Part shown: positions 1 through 7,397 of the stretch, in pieces
Numbering within the stretch: the first letter of the stretch is position 1
How the letters are laid out: every line of letters begins with the position of its first letter
DNA from: CAZPHI01 sp964586425
GTDB taxonomy: Bacteria > Bacillota > Clostridia > Lachnospirales > Lachnospiraceae
DNA length: 11,252 nucleotides
Direction: 5' to 3'
NCBI GenBank assembly: GCA_964586425.1
Contig: CAZPHI010000067.1
Location: 1 to 11,252 of the forward strand
Notes under the pieces: model-generated
The model's database searches: none
Seen by the model: only the letters and a program-made list of their open reading frames with translations
What the model was told of the DNA's origin: nothing
Made by a program: the position numbers and the translations under genes

Positions 1-847
1 TTGTTCCACCTGGAGTTTCATATACACCACGTGATTTCATACCAACAACACGGTTTTCAACGATATCGATGATACCAATACCATGTTTGCCACCTAAAAC
101 ATTAAGTTCTTTGATGATTTCAGATACTTTCATCTCTTTTCCATTAAGACTCTTTGGAACACCTTTTTCGAATGTCATTGTTACATATTCTGGTTCATCA
201 GGTGCTTTCTCTGGAGAAACACCAAGAACTAAAAGGTGATCATAGTTTGGCTCATTAGCTGGATTCTCAAGCTCAAGACCTTCATGGCTGATGTGCCATA
301 AGTTTCTATCACGGCTGTAGCTGTTATCAACTGAGAATGGAAGATCAATACCATGCTGCTTGCAGTATTCAATCTCATCTTCACGTGACTGCATTGTCCA
401 TACGTCTGTCATTCTCCAAGGAGCGATGATTTTGATATCTGGAGCAAGAGCTTTGATACCAAGTTCGAAACGAATCTGATCATTTCCTTTACCTGTAGCA
501 CCATGGCAAATAGCAACAGCATTCTCTTTTCTAGCAATTTCAACTAATTTCTTAGCGATACCTGGACGAGCCATTGATGTACCAAGAAGATATTTGTTTT
601 CGTAAATAGCAGTAGCCTGAACACATGGAACGATATAATCATCACAGAATTCATCTACAATGTTCTCAATGTATAATTTAGATGCTCCTGATAATTTGGC
701 TCTTTCTTCAAGACCATCTAATTCACTGCCCTGACCACAATCGATACAGCAGCAGACAACTTCATAATCAAAATTTTCCTTTAACCAAGGGATAATAGCA
801 GTAGTATCAAGACCACCTGAATAAGCAAGTACAACTTTTTCTTTCAT
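1..847 (-). CDS. argG: Argininosuccinate synthase, 5' part (runs off the left edge)
   Basis: ATP-dependent ligase joining citrulline and aspartate to argininosuccinate, the next-to-last step of arginine synthesis, in the cytosol. Reading leftward from ATG at 847-845, I translate 282 codons without a stop. The product begins MKEKVVLAYSGGLDTTAIIP, with the pyrophosphatase-type ATP loop (AYSGGLDT) at residues 8-15. Further on are the family segments CHGATGKGNDQIRFE, APWRMTDVW and, near the window edge, GVYETPGGT. The family is about 400 residues, so roughly the last 120 lie outside the window. A GGAGGA ribosome binding site at 860-855 fixes the start. The gene is divergent from argC across a shared control region. 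No frameshift or missing catalytic motif is visible. Identification is by family motifs and is very secure. Confidence 0.97.
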   Translation of the reverse strand, partial: MKEKVVLAYSGGLDTTAIIPWLKENFDYEVVCCCIDCGQGSELDGLEERAKLSGASKLYIENIVDEFCDDYIVPCVQATAIYENKYLLGTSMARPGIAKKLVEIARKENAVAICHGATGKGNDQIRFELGIKALAPDIKIIAPWRMTDVWTMQSREDEIEYCKQHGIDLPFSVDNSYSRDRNLWHISHEGLELENPANEPNYDHLLVLGVSPEKAPDEPEYVTMTFEKGVPKSLNGKEMKVSEIIKELNVLGGKHGIGIIDIVENRVVGMKSRGVYETPGGT

Positions 848-871
848 ATTACAATCCTCCATATATATATT

Positions 872-890
872 GATTACATCTTCTGTAATC
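872..890 (-). promoter_or_regulatory. Small inverted repeat in the argG leader
   Basis: GATTACA (872-878) and TGTAATC (884-890) are perfect 7-bp arms around a 5-nt loop. They lie inside the predicted argG mRNA leader, upstream of its ribosome binding site. It could be a small mRNA hairpin or a protein-binding site. No U-run follows, so it is not a terminator. Its function is unknown. Confidence 0.4.
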
Positions 891-902
891 TTTAGCACTC
901 AT

Positions 903-987
903 CATAATATACATCAATATTTTTATTTTTGCAATAGTTAAAAATGTATATTATGCAAAAATAATGCATAATTATAAAAAATATTCA
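903..987. promoter_or_regulatory. Candidate arginine repressor (ArgR/AhrC) operator region
   Basis: Three nested palindromic signals lie between the two promoters. CATAATATACAT (903-914) and ATGTATATTATG (944-955) are perfect 12-bp inverted arms. ATTATGCA (950-957) and TGCATAAT (965-972) are 8-bp inverted arms. A half-site ATTCA lies at 983-987. ArgR/AhrC sites are known as A/T-rich imperfect palindromes with arms like TGAAT/ATTCA, usually in pairs next to arg promoters. The fit here is by position and general form, not an exact consensus match: TGTAT-ATT-ATGCA has a spacer one base shorter than the E. coli box. One arm covers the argG -10 and the rest sits just upstream of the argC -35. Repression by arginine is inferred. 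Confidence 0.5.
906..934 (-). promoter_or_regulatory. Candidate argG promoter
   Basis: Reading leftward, a -35-like TTGCAA (934-929) is followed after 17 nt by a -10-like TATATT (911-906). These match the sigma-A consensus at 4/6 and 5/6. The -10 lies inside one arm of the 12-bp inverted repeat at 903-914, so a protein bound there would block initiation. The predicted leader before ATG is about 50 nt. Confidence 0.55.
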
Positions 988-995
988 ATTTCCTC

Positions 996-1023
996 TTTAC
1001 ATAAGAAAAAAAGTTGTTATAAT
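996..1023 (+). promoter_or_regulatory. argCJBD promoter
   Basis: TTTACA (996-1001, 5/6 match to the -35 consensus) is separated by 16 nt from a perfect TATAAT (1018-1023). Transcription would start near 1030, leaving a leader of about 55 nt before argC. This is the only strong promoter seen ahead of the arg cluster. Confidence 0.75.
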
Positions 1024-1051
1024 TAAATGATAGTTTGCAATTTTAAGATAT

Positions 1052-1069
1052 TGAGTTAATAAAAACTCA
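1052..1069 (+). promoter_or_regulatory. Small hairpin in the argC leader
   Basis: TGAGTT (1052-1057) and AACTCA (1064-1069) form a 6-bp stem with an A/T-rich 6-nt loop. It ends 5 nt before the argC ribosome binding site (GGAGGT, 1075-1080). It is too weak for a terminator and has no U-run. It could affect mRNA stability or ribosome access, or be chance in A/T-rich DNA. Confidence 0.3.
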
Positions 1070-1084
1070 GTCACGGAGGTTCGT

Positions 1085-2125
1085 ATGATTAATGTTGGAA
1101 TAATCGGCTCAACAGGATATGCCGGTAATGAATTAGTAAGATTATTGCTTGGACATAAGGAAGTATGTATTAAGTGGTTTGGTTCAAGAAGTTACATAGA
1201 TCAAAAATATGCTGATGTATATAGAAATATGTTTCAATTAGTAGATGCTGTATGTATGGATGATAATATGGAAGAACTTGCTAATCAGGTTGATGTTATA
1301 TTCACAGCAACACCTCAGGGATTATGTGCTTCATTAGTTAATGAAGAGATACTATCAAAAGTAAAGATAATTGACTTAAGTGCTGACTTTAGATTAAAGG
1401 ATGTATCTGTATATGAAGAATGGTATAAGTTAGAGCATAAGAGTCCACAGTATATTGATGAAGCTGTATATGGATTATGTGAGATTAATAGAGATAAAGT
1501 AAAAGGAAAGAGAATCATAGCAAACCCAGGTTGCTATACAACATGTTCAATCCTTACTATATATCCAATGGTTAAAGAAGGAATTATTGATCCAGATTCA
1601 ATTATTATTGATGCAAAATCAGGAACATCAGGTGCAGGAAGAGGCGCTAAGGTAGCTAATCTTTTCTGTGAAGTTAATGAGAGTATGAAGGCATATGGTG
1701 TTGGTACACACAGACATACACCAGAGATTGAAGAGCAGTTAGGATATGCTGCCGGTAAAGATATTAAGGTTATATTCACACCACATCTTGTACCAATGAA
1801 TAGAGGAATTCTTGCAACTGCATATGGTAACCTTAAAAAAGATGTGACATATGAAGAAGTAAAGGCTATCTACGATAGATATTATGGCGATGAAACATTT
1901 GTCAGAGTACTTGATAAAGATGTATGTCCAGAAACAAGATGGGTTGAAGGTAGCAATTATGTTGATGTTAACTTCAAGATTGAGCCAAGAACACACAGAC
2001 TTATTATGATGGGTGCAATTGATAATCTTGTTAAAGGCGCAGCAGGTCAGGCTGTACAGAACATGAATATTTTATTTGGCCTTCCAGAAAATACGGGATT
2101 AATGCAGGTACCAATGTTCCCATAG
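1085..2125 (+). CDS. argC: N-acetyl-gamma-glutamyl-phosphate reductase
   Basis: NADPH-dependent reduction of N-acetylglutamyl phosphate to N-acetylglutamate semialdehyde, third step toward ornithine. The 346-residue length is normal for the family. The N-terminal Rossmann motif GIIGSTGYAGNELVRLL is at residues 5-21. The catalytic cysteine is C150 in NPGCYTT. The SGTSGAGR segment (179-186) and the HRHTPEI motif (209-215), with the expected active-site histidine, are intact. GGAGGT at 1075-1080 sits close before ATG 1085 and supports this start. It is the first gene of argCJBD, and argJ follows 30 nt after the stop. It is expected to be controlled with argG through the shared upstream region. 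Confidence 0.98.
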   Translation: MINVGIIGSTGYAGNELVRLLLGHKEVCIKWFGSRSYIDQKYADVYRNMFQLVDAVCMDDNMEELANQVDVIFTATPQGLCASLVNEEILSKVKIIDLSADFRLKDVSVYEEWYKLEHKSPQYIDEAVYGLCEINRDKVKGKRIIANPGCYTTCSILTIYPMVKEGIIDPDSIIIDAKSGTSGAGRGAKVANLFCEVNESMKAYGVGTHRHTPEIEEQLGYAAGKDIKVIFTPHLVPMNRGILATAYGNLKKDVTYEEVKAIYDRYYGDETFVRVLDKDVCPETRWVEGSNYVDVNFKIEPRTHRLIMMGAIDNLVKGAAGQAVQNMNILFGLPENTGLMQVPMFP

Positions 2126-2155
2126 ATTATAATAAGAAGAAACGGAGATTAATAT

Positions 2156-3385
2156 ATGAGTATATCGTTTATAGAGGGTGGCGTTACAGCTGCCAAAGGA
2201 TTTAAGGCAACAGGACTTAATGCAGGAATTAAGAATAACACAAAAAAAGATATGGCTATGGTTTATAGCGAAGTGCCATGTGCTACAGCAGGTACATTCA
2301 CTACTAATAAAGTATATGCAGCACCAGTTCGCTGGGATAGAGAAGTTGTATATGATTCAGCATATTCACAGGCTATTGTGGTTAACAGTGGTGTTGCGAA
2401 TGCCTGTACAGGCATTGAAGGATACAATAATTGTAAGGATATGGCAGATGCGGCTGCTAAGCTTTTGGCTATTCCAGCGGATTCCGTTATTATTGCGTCA
2501 ACAGGTGTAATTGGAAAGCAGCTTCCAATGGATATTATACTTAATGGTATCAAGGATATGCCTGAAAAGTTAGGTGATAAGCTTAGTGATGGAACATTAG
2601 CAGCTGAGGCAATTATGACAACTGATACAGTTAGTAAGCAGGTAGCTGTTACAACTGTAATTGGCGGTAAAACAGTAACAGTTGGTGGTATGTGCAAGGG
2701 TTCAGGAATGATTCATCCTAATATGGCTACAATGCTTGGATTTATCACAACTGACGTGGCAATTGAAAAACCACTTTTGCAGAAAGCCTTAAGTGCAATT
2801 ATTAATGATACTTTCAATATGATTTCAGTAGATGGTGATACATCAACTAATGATACAGTAGTTGTTTTAGCTAATGGTATGGCGGAAAATGCTGTTATCA
2901 GCACTGAAGATGATGACTACAAAGCATTTTATGAGGCATTATTATGTGTATGTACAACTCTTGCAAAGAAGATTGCGGGTGATGGAGAAGGCGCAACATG
3001 TCTTTTTGAAGTTAAAGTGGTTGGAGCAGCATCCAAAGAACAGGCTGTTACACTTAGTAAATCAATTGTTACATCTTCGCTTACTAAAGCAGCTATTTTT
3101 GGACATGATGCAAATTGGGGCAGAATCCTGTGCGCAATGGGATATTCAGGTGCAGATTTTGATCCGGAAAAGGTTGATATATACTTTGAAAGTGAAGCAG
3201 GAAAGTTAAAAATTGTTGAAGATGGAACTGCTACTGATTACAGTGAAGAGAAGGCTACTGAGATACTTTCAAAGAATCCTGTAACTGCAATTGCGGATGT
3301 TAAACAGGGTGATTTCAGCGCTACAGCGTGGGGATGCGATTTGACATTTGATTATGTAAAAATTAATGCAGATTATAGATCTTAA
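2156..3385 (+). CDS. argJ: Bifunctional glutamate N-acetyltransferase / amino-acid acetyltransferase
   Basis: ArgJ moves the acetyl group from N-acetylornithine to glutamate. In bifunctional forms it can also acetylate glutamate with acetyl-CoA, which makes the pathway cyclic. The product is 409 residues and appears complete. The self-cleavage site is visible in KGSGMIHPNMATML: cleavage is expected between A191 and T192, making T192 the nucleophile of the beta chain. STGVIG (115-120) matches the oxyanion-hole region. SVDGDTSTND (225-234), DGEGAT (276-281), FGHDANWGR (315-323) and the C-terminal NADYRS are family hallmarks. GGAGA at 2144-2148 supports the start. No argA-like gene is present here, which fits a bifunctional enzyme, but sequence alone cannot separate mono- from bifunctional activity. 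Confidence 0.97.
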   Translation: MSISFIEGGVTAAKGFKATGLNAGIKNNTKKDMAMVYSEVPCATAGTFTTNKVYAAPVRWDREVVYDSAYSQAIVVNSGVANACTGIEGYNNCKDMADAAAKLLAIPADSVIIASTGVIGKQLPMDIILNGIKDMPEKLGDKLSDGTLAAEAIMTTDTVSKQVAVTTVIGGKTVTVGGMCKGSGMIHPNMATMLGFITTDVAIEKPLLQKALSAIINDTFNMISVDGDTSTNDTVVVLANGMAENAVISTEDDDYKAFYEALLCVCTTLAKKIAGDGEGATCLFEVKVVGAASKEQAVTLSKSIVTSSLTKAAIFGHDANWGRILCAMGYSGADFDPEKVDIYFESEAGKLKIVEDGTATDYSEEKATEILSKNPVTAIADVKQGDFSATAWGCDLTFDYVKINADYRS

Positions 3386-3418
3386 TTAAAGCATATTATG
3401 AAAGGTATGGTAGATAGA

Positions 3419-4315
3419 ATGATTAACATGGATGATGAATTACAGAAAGCCCAGGTACTTATTGAGGCATTACCTTATATTCAGAAATTTAACAGAAAAG
3501 TTATTGTTGTAAAGTACGGCGGAAGTGCTATGGTAGATGAGGACTTAAAGCAAAAAGTAATTCAGGATGTTGTTCTCTTAAAGTTAGTAGGATTTAAGCC
3601 AATTATTGTACATGGTGGTGGTAAGGAAATCAGTAAGTGGGTTACTAAGTCAGGTATGGAACCAAAGTTTATTAATGGACTTAGAGTAACAGATGAACCT
3701 ACCATGGAGATTGCAGAGATGGTACTCAATAAAGTTAATAAAAGCCTTGTTTCTTTGGTAGAAGGACTGGGAGTTAAGGCTTGTGGTATCAGCGGCAAAG
3801 ATGGTGGTATGTTAAAAGTAGAGAAGAAGTATTCGAATGGCGAAGATATTGGTTATGTTGGTGAGGTTACAGAGGTAAATCCTAATATTATTGAAACTTT
3901 ATTAAAGGATGATTATCTTCCAGTAATATGTCCTATTGGTTATGGAGATGATAATCATGGATATAATATTAATGCAGATGATGCAGCATGTGCAATTGCT
4001 AAGGCTGTAAAAGCTGAAAAGCTTGCATTTTTAACAGATATTGAAGGTGTATATAAGGATTATGAGGATAAATCTTCACTTATATCTGAACTTACAACTT
4101 CAGCTGCAAAGGATTTACTTGCAAGTGGTACAATTGGTGGTGGTATGCTTCCAAAACTTAATAATTGTATTGATGCTGTAGAGAATGGTGTATCAAGAGT
4201 TCATATACTTGATGGTAGAATTCCTCATTGCCTCTTACTTGAAATCTTTACTAATAAAGGTATTGGTACAGCGATTCTAGGAGATGACGCGGAACGATTT
4301 TTTATAGAAGCATAG
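3419..4315 (+). CDS. argB: Acetylglutamate kinase, arginine-sensitive type
   Basis: Phosphorylates N-acetylglutamate with ATP, second step and usual feedback point of the cyclic pathway. From the chosen start the product is 298 residues. The kinase signatures are VKYGGSAM (31-38), with the phosphate-binding lysine, HGGGKE (65-70) and, near the C-terminus, GTIGGGMLPK. The N-terminal segment KAQVLIEALPYIQKFNRK (10-27) resembles the extra helix that links dimers into the arginine-inhibited hexamer in known enzymes, so feedback inhibition by arginine is likely (inference). Start choice is uncertain. The longer in-frame ATG at 3398 has no good ribosome binding site. AAAGG at 3401-3405 can serve ATG 3419, though 13 nt away. 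ATG 3428 is also possible. The gap to argJ is 33 nt or less. Confidence 0.95.
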   Translation: MINMDDELQKAQVLIEALPYIQKFNRKVIVVKYGGSAMVDEDLKQKVIQDVVLLKLVGFKPIIVHGGGKEISKWVTKSGMEPKFINGLRVTDEPTMEIAEMVLNKVNKSLVSLVEGLGVKACGISGKDGGMLKVEKKYSNGEDIGYVGEVTEVNPNIIETLLKDDYLPVICPIGYGDDNHGYNINADDAACAIAKAVKAEKLAFLTDIEGVYKDYEDKSSLISELTTSAAKDLLASGTIGGGMLPKLNNCIDAVENGVSRVHILDGRIPHCLLLEIFTNKGIGTAILGDDAERFFIEA

Positions 4316-4342
4316 GGATGACAAAGCATATATAGGTATATG

Positions 4343-4348
4343 AAAGGA
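4343..4348 (+). promoter_or_regulatory. Ribosome binding site that decides the argD start
   Basis: AAAGGA lies 9 nt before ATG 4358. An in-frame ATG at 4340 overlaps it and lacks its own upstream site. The downstream ATG is therefore the better start, and the six extra residues MKGHNK are probably not made. Confidence 0.65.
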
Positions 4349-4357
4349 CATAATAAA

Positions 4358-5545
4358 ATGACAGATAAAACAAAAGCTATAATTGATCAGGCAGAAGAAT
4401 GCCTTATTCATACATATAACCGTAATCAGATTGTACTAGAAAAAGGCAACAAAGCAAGATTATACGACATTGATGGTAAGGAATATCTTGATTTTGGCGC
4501 TGGAATAGCTGTATTTGCATTGGGATATAATAATAAAGATTACAGTGATGCATTAAAAGCACAGATTGATAATATTATTCATACATCAAATCTATTCTAT
4601 ACAGAGCCTTTAGCTAAAGCTGCAAAGGGACTTACAAGTGTATCTGGAATGGATAAAGTATTCTTTACAAACAGCGGTACTGAAGCTATTGAAGGTGCAG
4701 TAAAGCTTGCAAAGAAATATGCATATTTAAAGAATGGCAATTCTAATGGTGAGATAATTGCTATGGAACATTCATTTCATGGAAGAAGTATGGGTGCGTT
4801 AGCGGTAACTGGCAATAAGCATTACCAGGAAGCTTTTGGTCCAATGGTACCAGGAATTAAATTTGCCAAATATAATGATTTAGAAAGCGTAAAAGCTTTA
4901 TTCAATGAGAATACATGTGCAGTTATTTTTGAAACAGTACAAGGTGAAGGTGGAATATATCCAGCAACTAAAGAATTTATTGAAGGTGTTAGAGCGTTAT
5001 GTGATGAACATGAGGCACTTCTTATACTCGATGAAATTCAATGTGGTATGGGTAGAACAGGTTCTATGTTTGCATATCAGCAGTATAACGTAAAACCAGA
5101 TGTGGTTACAGTTGCAAAAGCAGTTGGATGTGGCGTTCCGGTTGGAGCATTCCTTGCAAGCGGTAAAGCAGCAGATGTCTTAGTACCAGGCGATCACGGT
5201 ACAACATACGGAGGTAATCCTTTCGCATGTGCAGCAGTTAATATTGTGCTTGAGTTATTTGAGAAGCTTCATGTTGTAGATAATGTAAGAGAAGTATCAA
5301 CATATATGGAAGAAAAACTGCAGGGACTTGTTGACAAATATGATTTTTGTCTTGAAAGACGTGGAAAAGGTCTTATGCAGGGATTGGAATTATCAATAGC
5401 TCCAAAGGACATTATTAACAGATGTCTTGATAATGGGCTAATTGTATTCTCTGCTGGAACTAATGTAATTCGTTTTGTACCACCACTTATAATTACAAAG
5501 AGTGATGTTGATGAGATGATTGAAAAATTAGAAAAATCATTCTAA
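4358..5545 (+). CDS. argD: Acetylornithine aminotransferase
   Basis: PLP-dependent class III aminotransferase making N-acetylornithine from the semialdehyde and glutamate, fourth step of the pathway. From ATG 4358 it is 395 residues, normal for the family. NSGTEAIEGAVKLAK (105-119) contributes phosphate binding. HSFHGR (138-143) holds the ring-stacking region. LDEIQCGMGRTG (224-235) contains the PLP-nitrogen aspartate D225. TVAKAVGCGVPVGA carries the Schiff-base lysine K254. TTYGGNP (282-288) is also present. The gene starts 42 nt after the argB stop and ends 30 nt before a lipoprotein gene, with no terminator between them. Related ornithine or GABA aminotransferases share these motifs, but the position in argCJBD settles the assignment. 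Confidence 0.97.
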   Translation: MTDKTKAIIDQAEECLIHTYNRNQIVLEKGNKARLYDIDGKEYLDFGAGIAVFALGYNNKDYSDALKAQIDNIIHTSNLFYTEPLAKAAKGLTSVSGMDKVFFTNSGTEAIEGAVKLAKKYAYLKNGNSNGEIIAMEHSFHGRSMGALAVTGNKHYQEAFGPMVPGIKFAKYNDLESVKALFNENTCAVIFETVQGEGGIYPATKEFIEGVRALCDEHEALLILDEIQCGMGRTGSMFAYQQYNVKPDVVTVAKAVGCGVPVGAFLASGKAADVLVPGDHGTTYGGNPFACAAVNIVLELFEKLHVVDNVREVSTYMEEKLQGLVDKYDFCLERRGKGLMQGLELSIAPKDIINRCLDNGLIVFSAGTNVIRFVPPLIITKSDVDEMIEKLEKSF

Positions 5546-5575
5546 CCAGGGTGTAATAGATGGAGATATAATTGA

Positions 5576-6835
5576 ATGAAATTGAATAAAAAAATCAACT
5601 TATGTATTATGAGGACATTTGCATTGTTAATGGTAATGTGTATTACATTAACAATGGGGGCATGTGGTGTAGAAGAAGATAATAACGATATCTCGCTTGC
5701 AACAACACAGCAGCCAGTTACAATTACTATTTGGTATACTGGTAATAATATGACAGATTATCTCTCGGAGATTGCAGATAATTTCTCTGAAGAGAACAGT
5801 AATATTACTGTTAACACAATGCAGGTTACAAAGACACAGTATATGTCAAAATTGTATGATGCAAGTATACATGATGAAGAAAATATGCCAGATGTGTATA
5901 TTTGTTCATCAGATGATCTTCAAGAAGCATATCTTTTAGGAATCGCCGAGAAGAATGACGAATATGCATCAGAATATACGGTTGAGAATTTTGGCAAAGC
6001 AGCAATTGAAGCAGCGACATATGATGGAAAATTATATGGTTATCCATTAACTTTTGATACATCGGTTATGGTTTACAATAAAACATTTGCCAAAGAGATG
6101 AAAACATTTACCGAAATTACAGATTATACTAATAATTTTGAATATTCCGAAGAGATGGGTAATGTGACAAGAATTATCAATTGGGATATATCGGATGGCT
6201 TTCTGAATTATGCATTCACAGGTGCTTCGATGAATATTTGTGGTAGTACAGGTGAGGATATTAAAAAGGTAAGTATTAATAATGAGAATGTTATTCGTGA
6301 TTTGAATGAATGGCTTAGTTTTAAAGAGAATTACGGAATTGACAGAAGTAAAGTTACTAAATCCAGCTGTATTACAGATTTTGTTAATGGAAGTCTTTTA
6401 TATACCATAGTTAATGCAAGTGATATATCTGCGCTTGAAGCTTCGGATATAGAGTATTCTATTACAAAGATACCTGATTATAATTCTGAATTAAAGACTA
6501 CAGCCTTATCTGAAACTACCCTTGCAGTAGTTAATCCTTTCTCAAAGAACGTAGAAGCTTCAAAGAAGCTTGCACGAGCAATAACAATAGGAGAAAGTGA
6601 TAAACTTGCGGAATATACAGGATTTGTTCCAGCATATAAGAAAGCCGATAGTAATGAAAATTATAGTAAGCTTAGACAAATTTTTGCAGATACAACAGTA
6701 AAATGCCAGCTTATGAATATTGGTGATGTATATATGCAGTATGAGATAATGATGCATCGTATATGGGATGGCGATGATATTACAGGCTCAGTTGATGCAT
6801 TCAATACGTATGTAGCAGTACAATTTGCTGAATAA
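5576..6835 (+). CDS. ABC-type extracellular solute-binding lipoprotein (family 1-like), no partner genes nearby
   Basis: Probable surface lipoprotein that captures a solute for an ABC importer. It has 419 residues. The N-terminus has lysines, a hydrophobic stretch (about 13-28) and a lipobox-like TMGAC with C30 as the lipidated residue. A mature N-terminal lobe follows (TITIWYTGNN at 49-58, then FSEENSNITVNTMQV). GKLYGYPLTFDTSVMVYNK (151-169) is characteristic of family 1 (sugar-type) binding proteins. GGAGA at 5562-5566 is 9 nt before the start. The gene lies 30 nt after argD and may share its transcript. No permease or ATPase is in the window, so it must use a partner elsewhere or act as a sensor. 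The ligand is unknown. The fold suggests oligosaccharides or similar compounds rather than amino acids, so a link to arginine is speculative. Confidence 0.85.
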   Translation: MKLNKKINLCIMRTFALLMVMCITLTMGACGVEEDNNDISLATTQQPVTITIWYTGNNMTDYLSEIADNFSEENSNITVNTMQVTKTQYMSKLYDASIHDEENMPDVYICSSDDLQEAYLLGIAEKNDEYASEYTVENFGKAAIEAATYDGKLYGYPLTFDTSVMVYNKTFAKEMKTFTEITDYTNNFEYSEEMGNVTRIINWDISDGFLNYAFTGASMNICGSTGEDIKKVSINNENVIRDLNEWLSFKENYGIDRSKVTKSSCITDFVNGSLLYTIVNASDISALEASDIEYSITKIPDYNSELKTTALSETTLAVVNPFSKNVEASKKLARAITIGESDKLAEYTGFVPAYKKADSNENYSKLRQIFADTTVKCQLMNIGDVYMQYEIMMHRIWDGDDITGSVDAFNTYVAVQFAE

Positions 6836-6847
6836 TGGCCTGCCATT
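6834..6847. repeat. Short inverted repeat after the lipoprotein stop
   Basis: AATGGC (6834-6839) and GCCATT (6842-6847) are perfect arms separated by 2 nt, starting in the stop codon of the upstream gene. The stem is at most 5 bp with a 4-nt loop, and no T-run follows. It is not a convincing terminator, so readthrough into the next gene is likely. Confidence 0.35.
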
Positions 6848-6897
6848 GTGGGAAATATAATCTATATAGACTATTATGTAGATTAGGAGATTCTTCA

Positions 6898-7338
6898 ATG
6901 GCAGGATTTTTTATTGCAATGATTTCAGGTGCGTTAATGAGTATTCAAGGGGTATTTAACACAGATGTGACAAAAAGTTCAAGTATATGGGTCGCAAGTG
7001 GATTTGTGCAGTTAACAGCTCTTGTGGTATGTGTGATTATGTGGCTGGTAACTGGAAGACCAGAAATTGGTGGTATAATAAAGACAGAGCCTAAAATAGC
7101 ATTACTTGGAGGCGTGTTAGGAGCATTTATAACATATACAGTTGTGAAGAGTATCGAATTCATGGGTACTGCAAATGCTATTTTAGTTGTAGTCATCACA
7201 CAGATTGCAGTTGCATATCTGATTGAAATATTCGGATTATTTGGTAGTAAAAAGTGCGAATTTTCGTGGATGCGACTTGGCGGACTTGTTCTTGCTATAG
7301 CGGGAGTAGCTGTATTTGAATTGTGCGACAGGAAGTAG
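6898..7338 (+). CDS. Small DMT-superfamily membrane protein (YdcZ/DUF606-like)
   Basis: Predicted inner-membrane protein of 146 residues with about five hydrophobic helices (roughly 3-20, 33-52, 66-86, 92-115 and 125-142). The opening MAGFFIAMISGALMSIQGVFN and the later GTANAILVVVITQIAVAYLIE, then RLGGLVLAIAGVAVF, fit the YdcZ family of the drug/metabolite transporter superfamily. Such short forms are half the size of ten-helix DMT carriers and probably act as dimers. The substrate is unknown. AGGAGA at 6885-6890, 7 nt before ATG 6898, fixes the start. An in-frame ATG at 6835 overlapping the previous stop would add 21 polar residues without homology to the family and is rejected. The gene starts 62 nt after the lipoprotein gene and is probably on the same transcript. 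Confidence 0.85.
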   Translation: MAGFFIAMISGALMSIQGVFNTDVTKSSSIWVASGFVQLTALVVCVIMWLVTGRPEIGGIIKTEPKIALLGGVLGAFITYTVVKSIEFMGTANAILVVVITQIAVAYLIEIFGLFGSKKCEFSWMRLGGLVLAIAGVAVFELCDRK

Positions 7339-7353
7339 GCGAGGTATGAATGC

Positions 7354-7382
7354 TTGCAGAATGGGATAGCATGGATTATAAT
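7354..7382 (+). promoter_or_regulatory. Candidate promoter for the methyltransferase-MATE unit
   Basis: A perfect -10 TATAAT (7377-7382) lies 17 nt after a weak -35-like TTGCAG (7354-7359). Transcription would start near 7389, just before the palindromic element, giving a structured leader of about 80 nt. The -35 matches only 3/6, so this is a candidate only. The genes could also be read from upstream. Confidence 0.4.
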
Positions 7383-7397
7383 GAAACGACGAGAGAC

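Noticed and set aside
861..870. AT dinucleotide run beside the argG ribosome binding site as a phase-variable repeat
   Set aside because: Only five AT units, too short to suggest slippage control in such A/T-rich DNA.
1030..1084. Riboswitch or T-box in the argC leader
   Set aside because: The leader is only about 55 nt with one weak 6-bp stem, and no T-box sequence or terminator structure is present.
2263..2697. Long minus-strand open frame opposite argJ
   Set aside because: It lies wholly within a secure gene, has no ribosome binding site or recognisable domain, and looks like a low-complexity shadow of argJ codons.
6835..6897. N-terminal extension of the YdcZ-like protein from ATG 6835
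   Set aside because: The ATG overlaps the previous stop, lacks a ribosome binding site and adds polar residues unlike the family; AGGAGA before ATG 6898 is a much better start.
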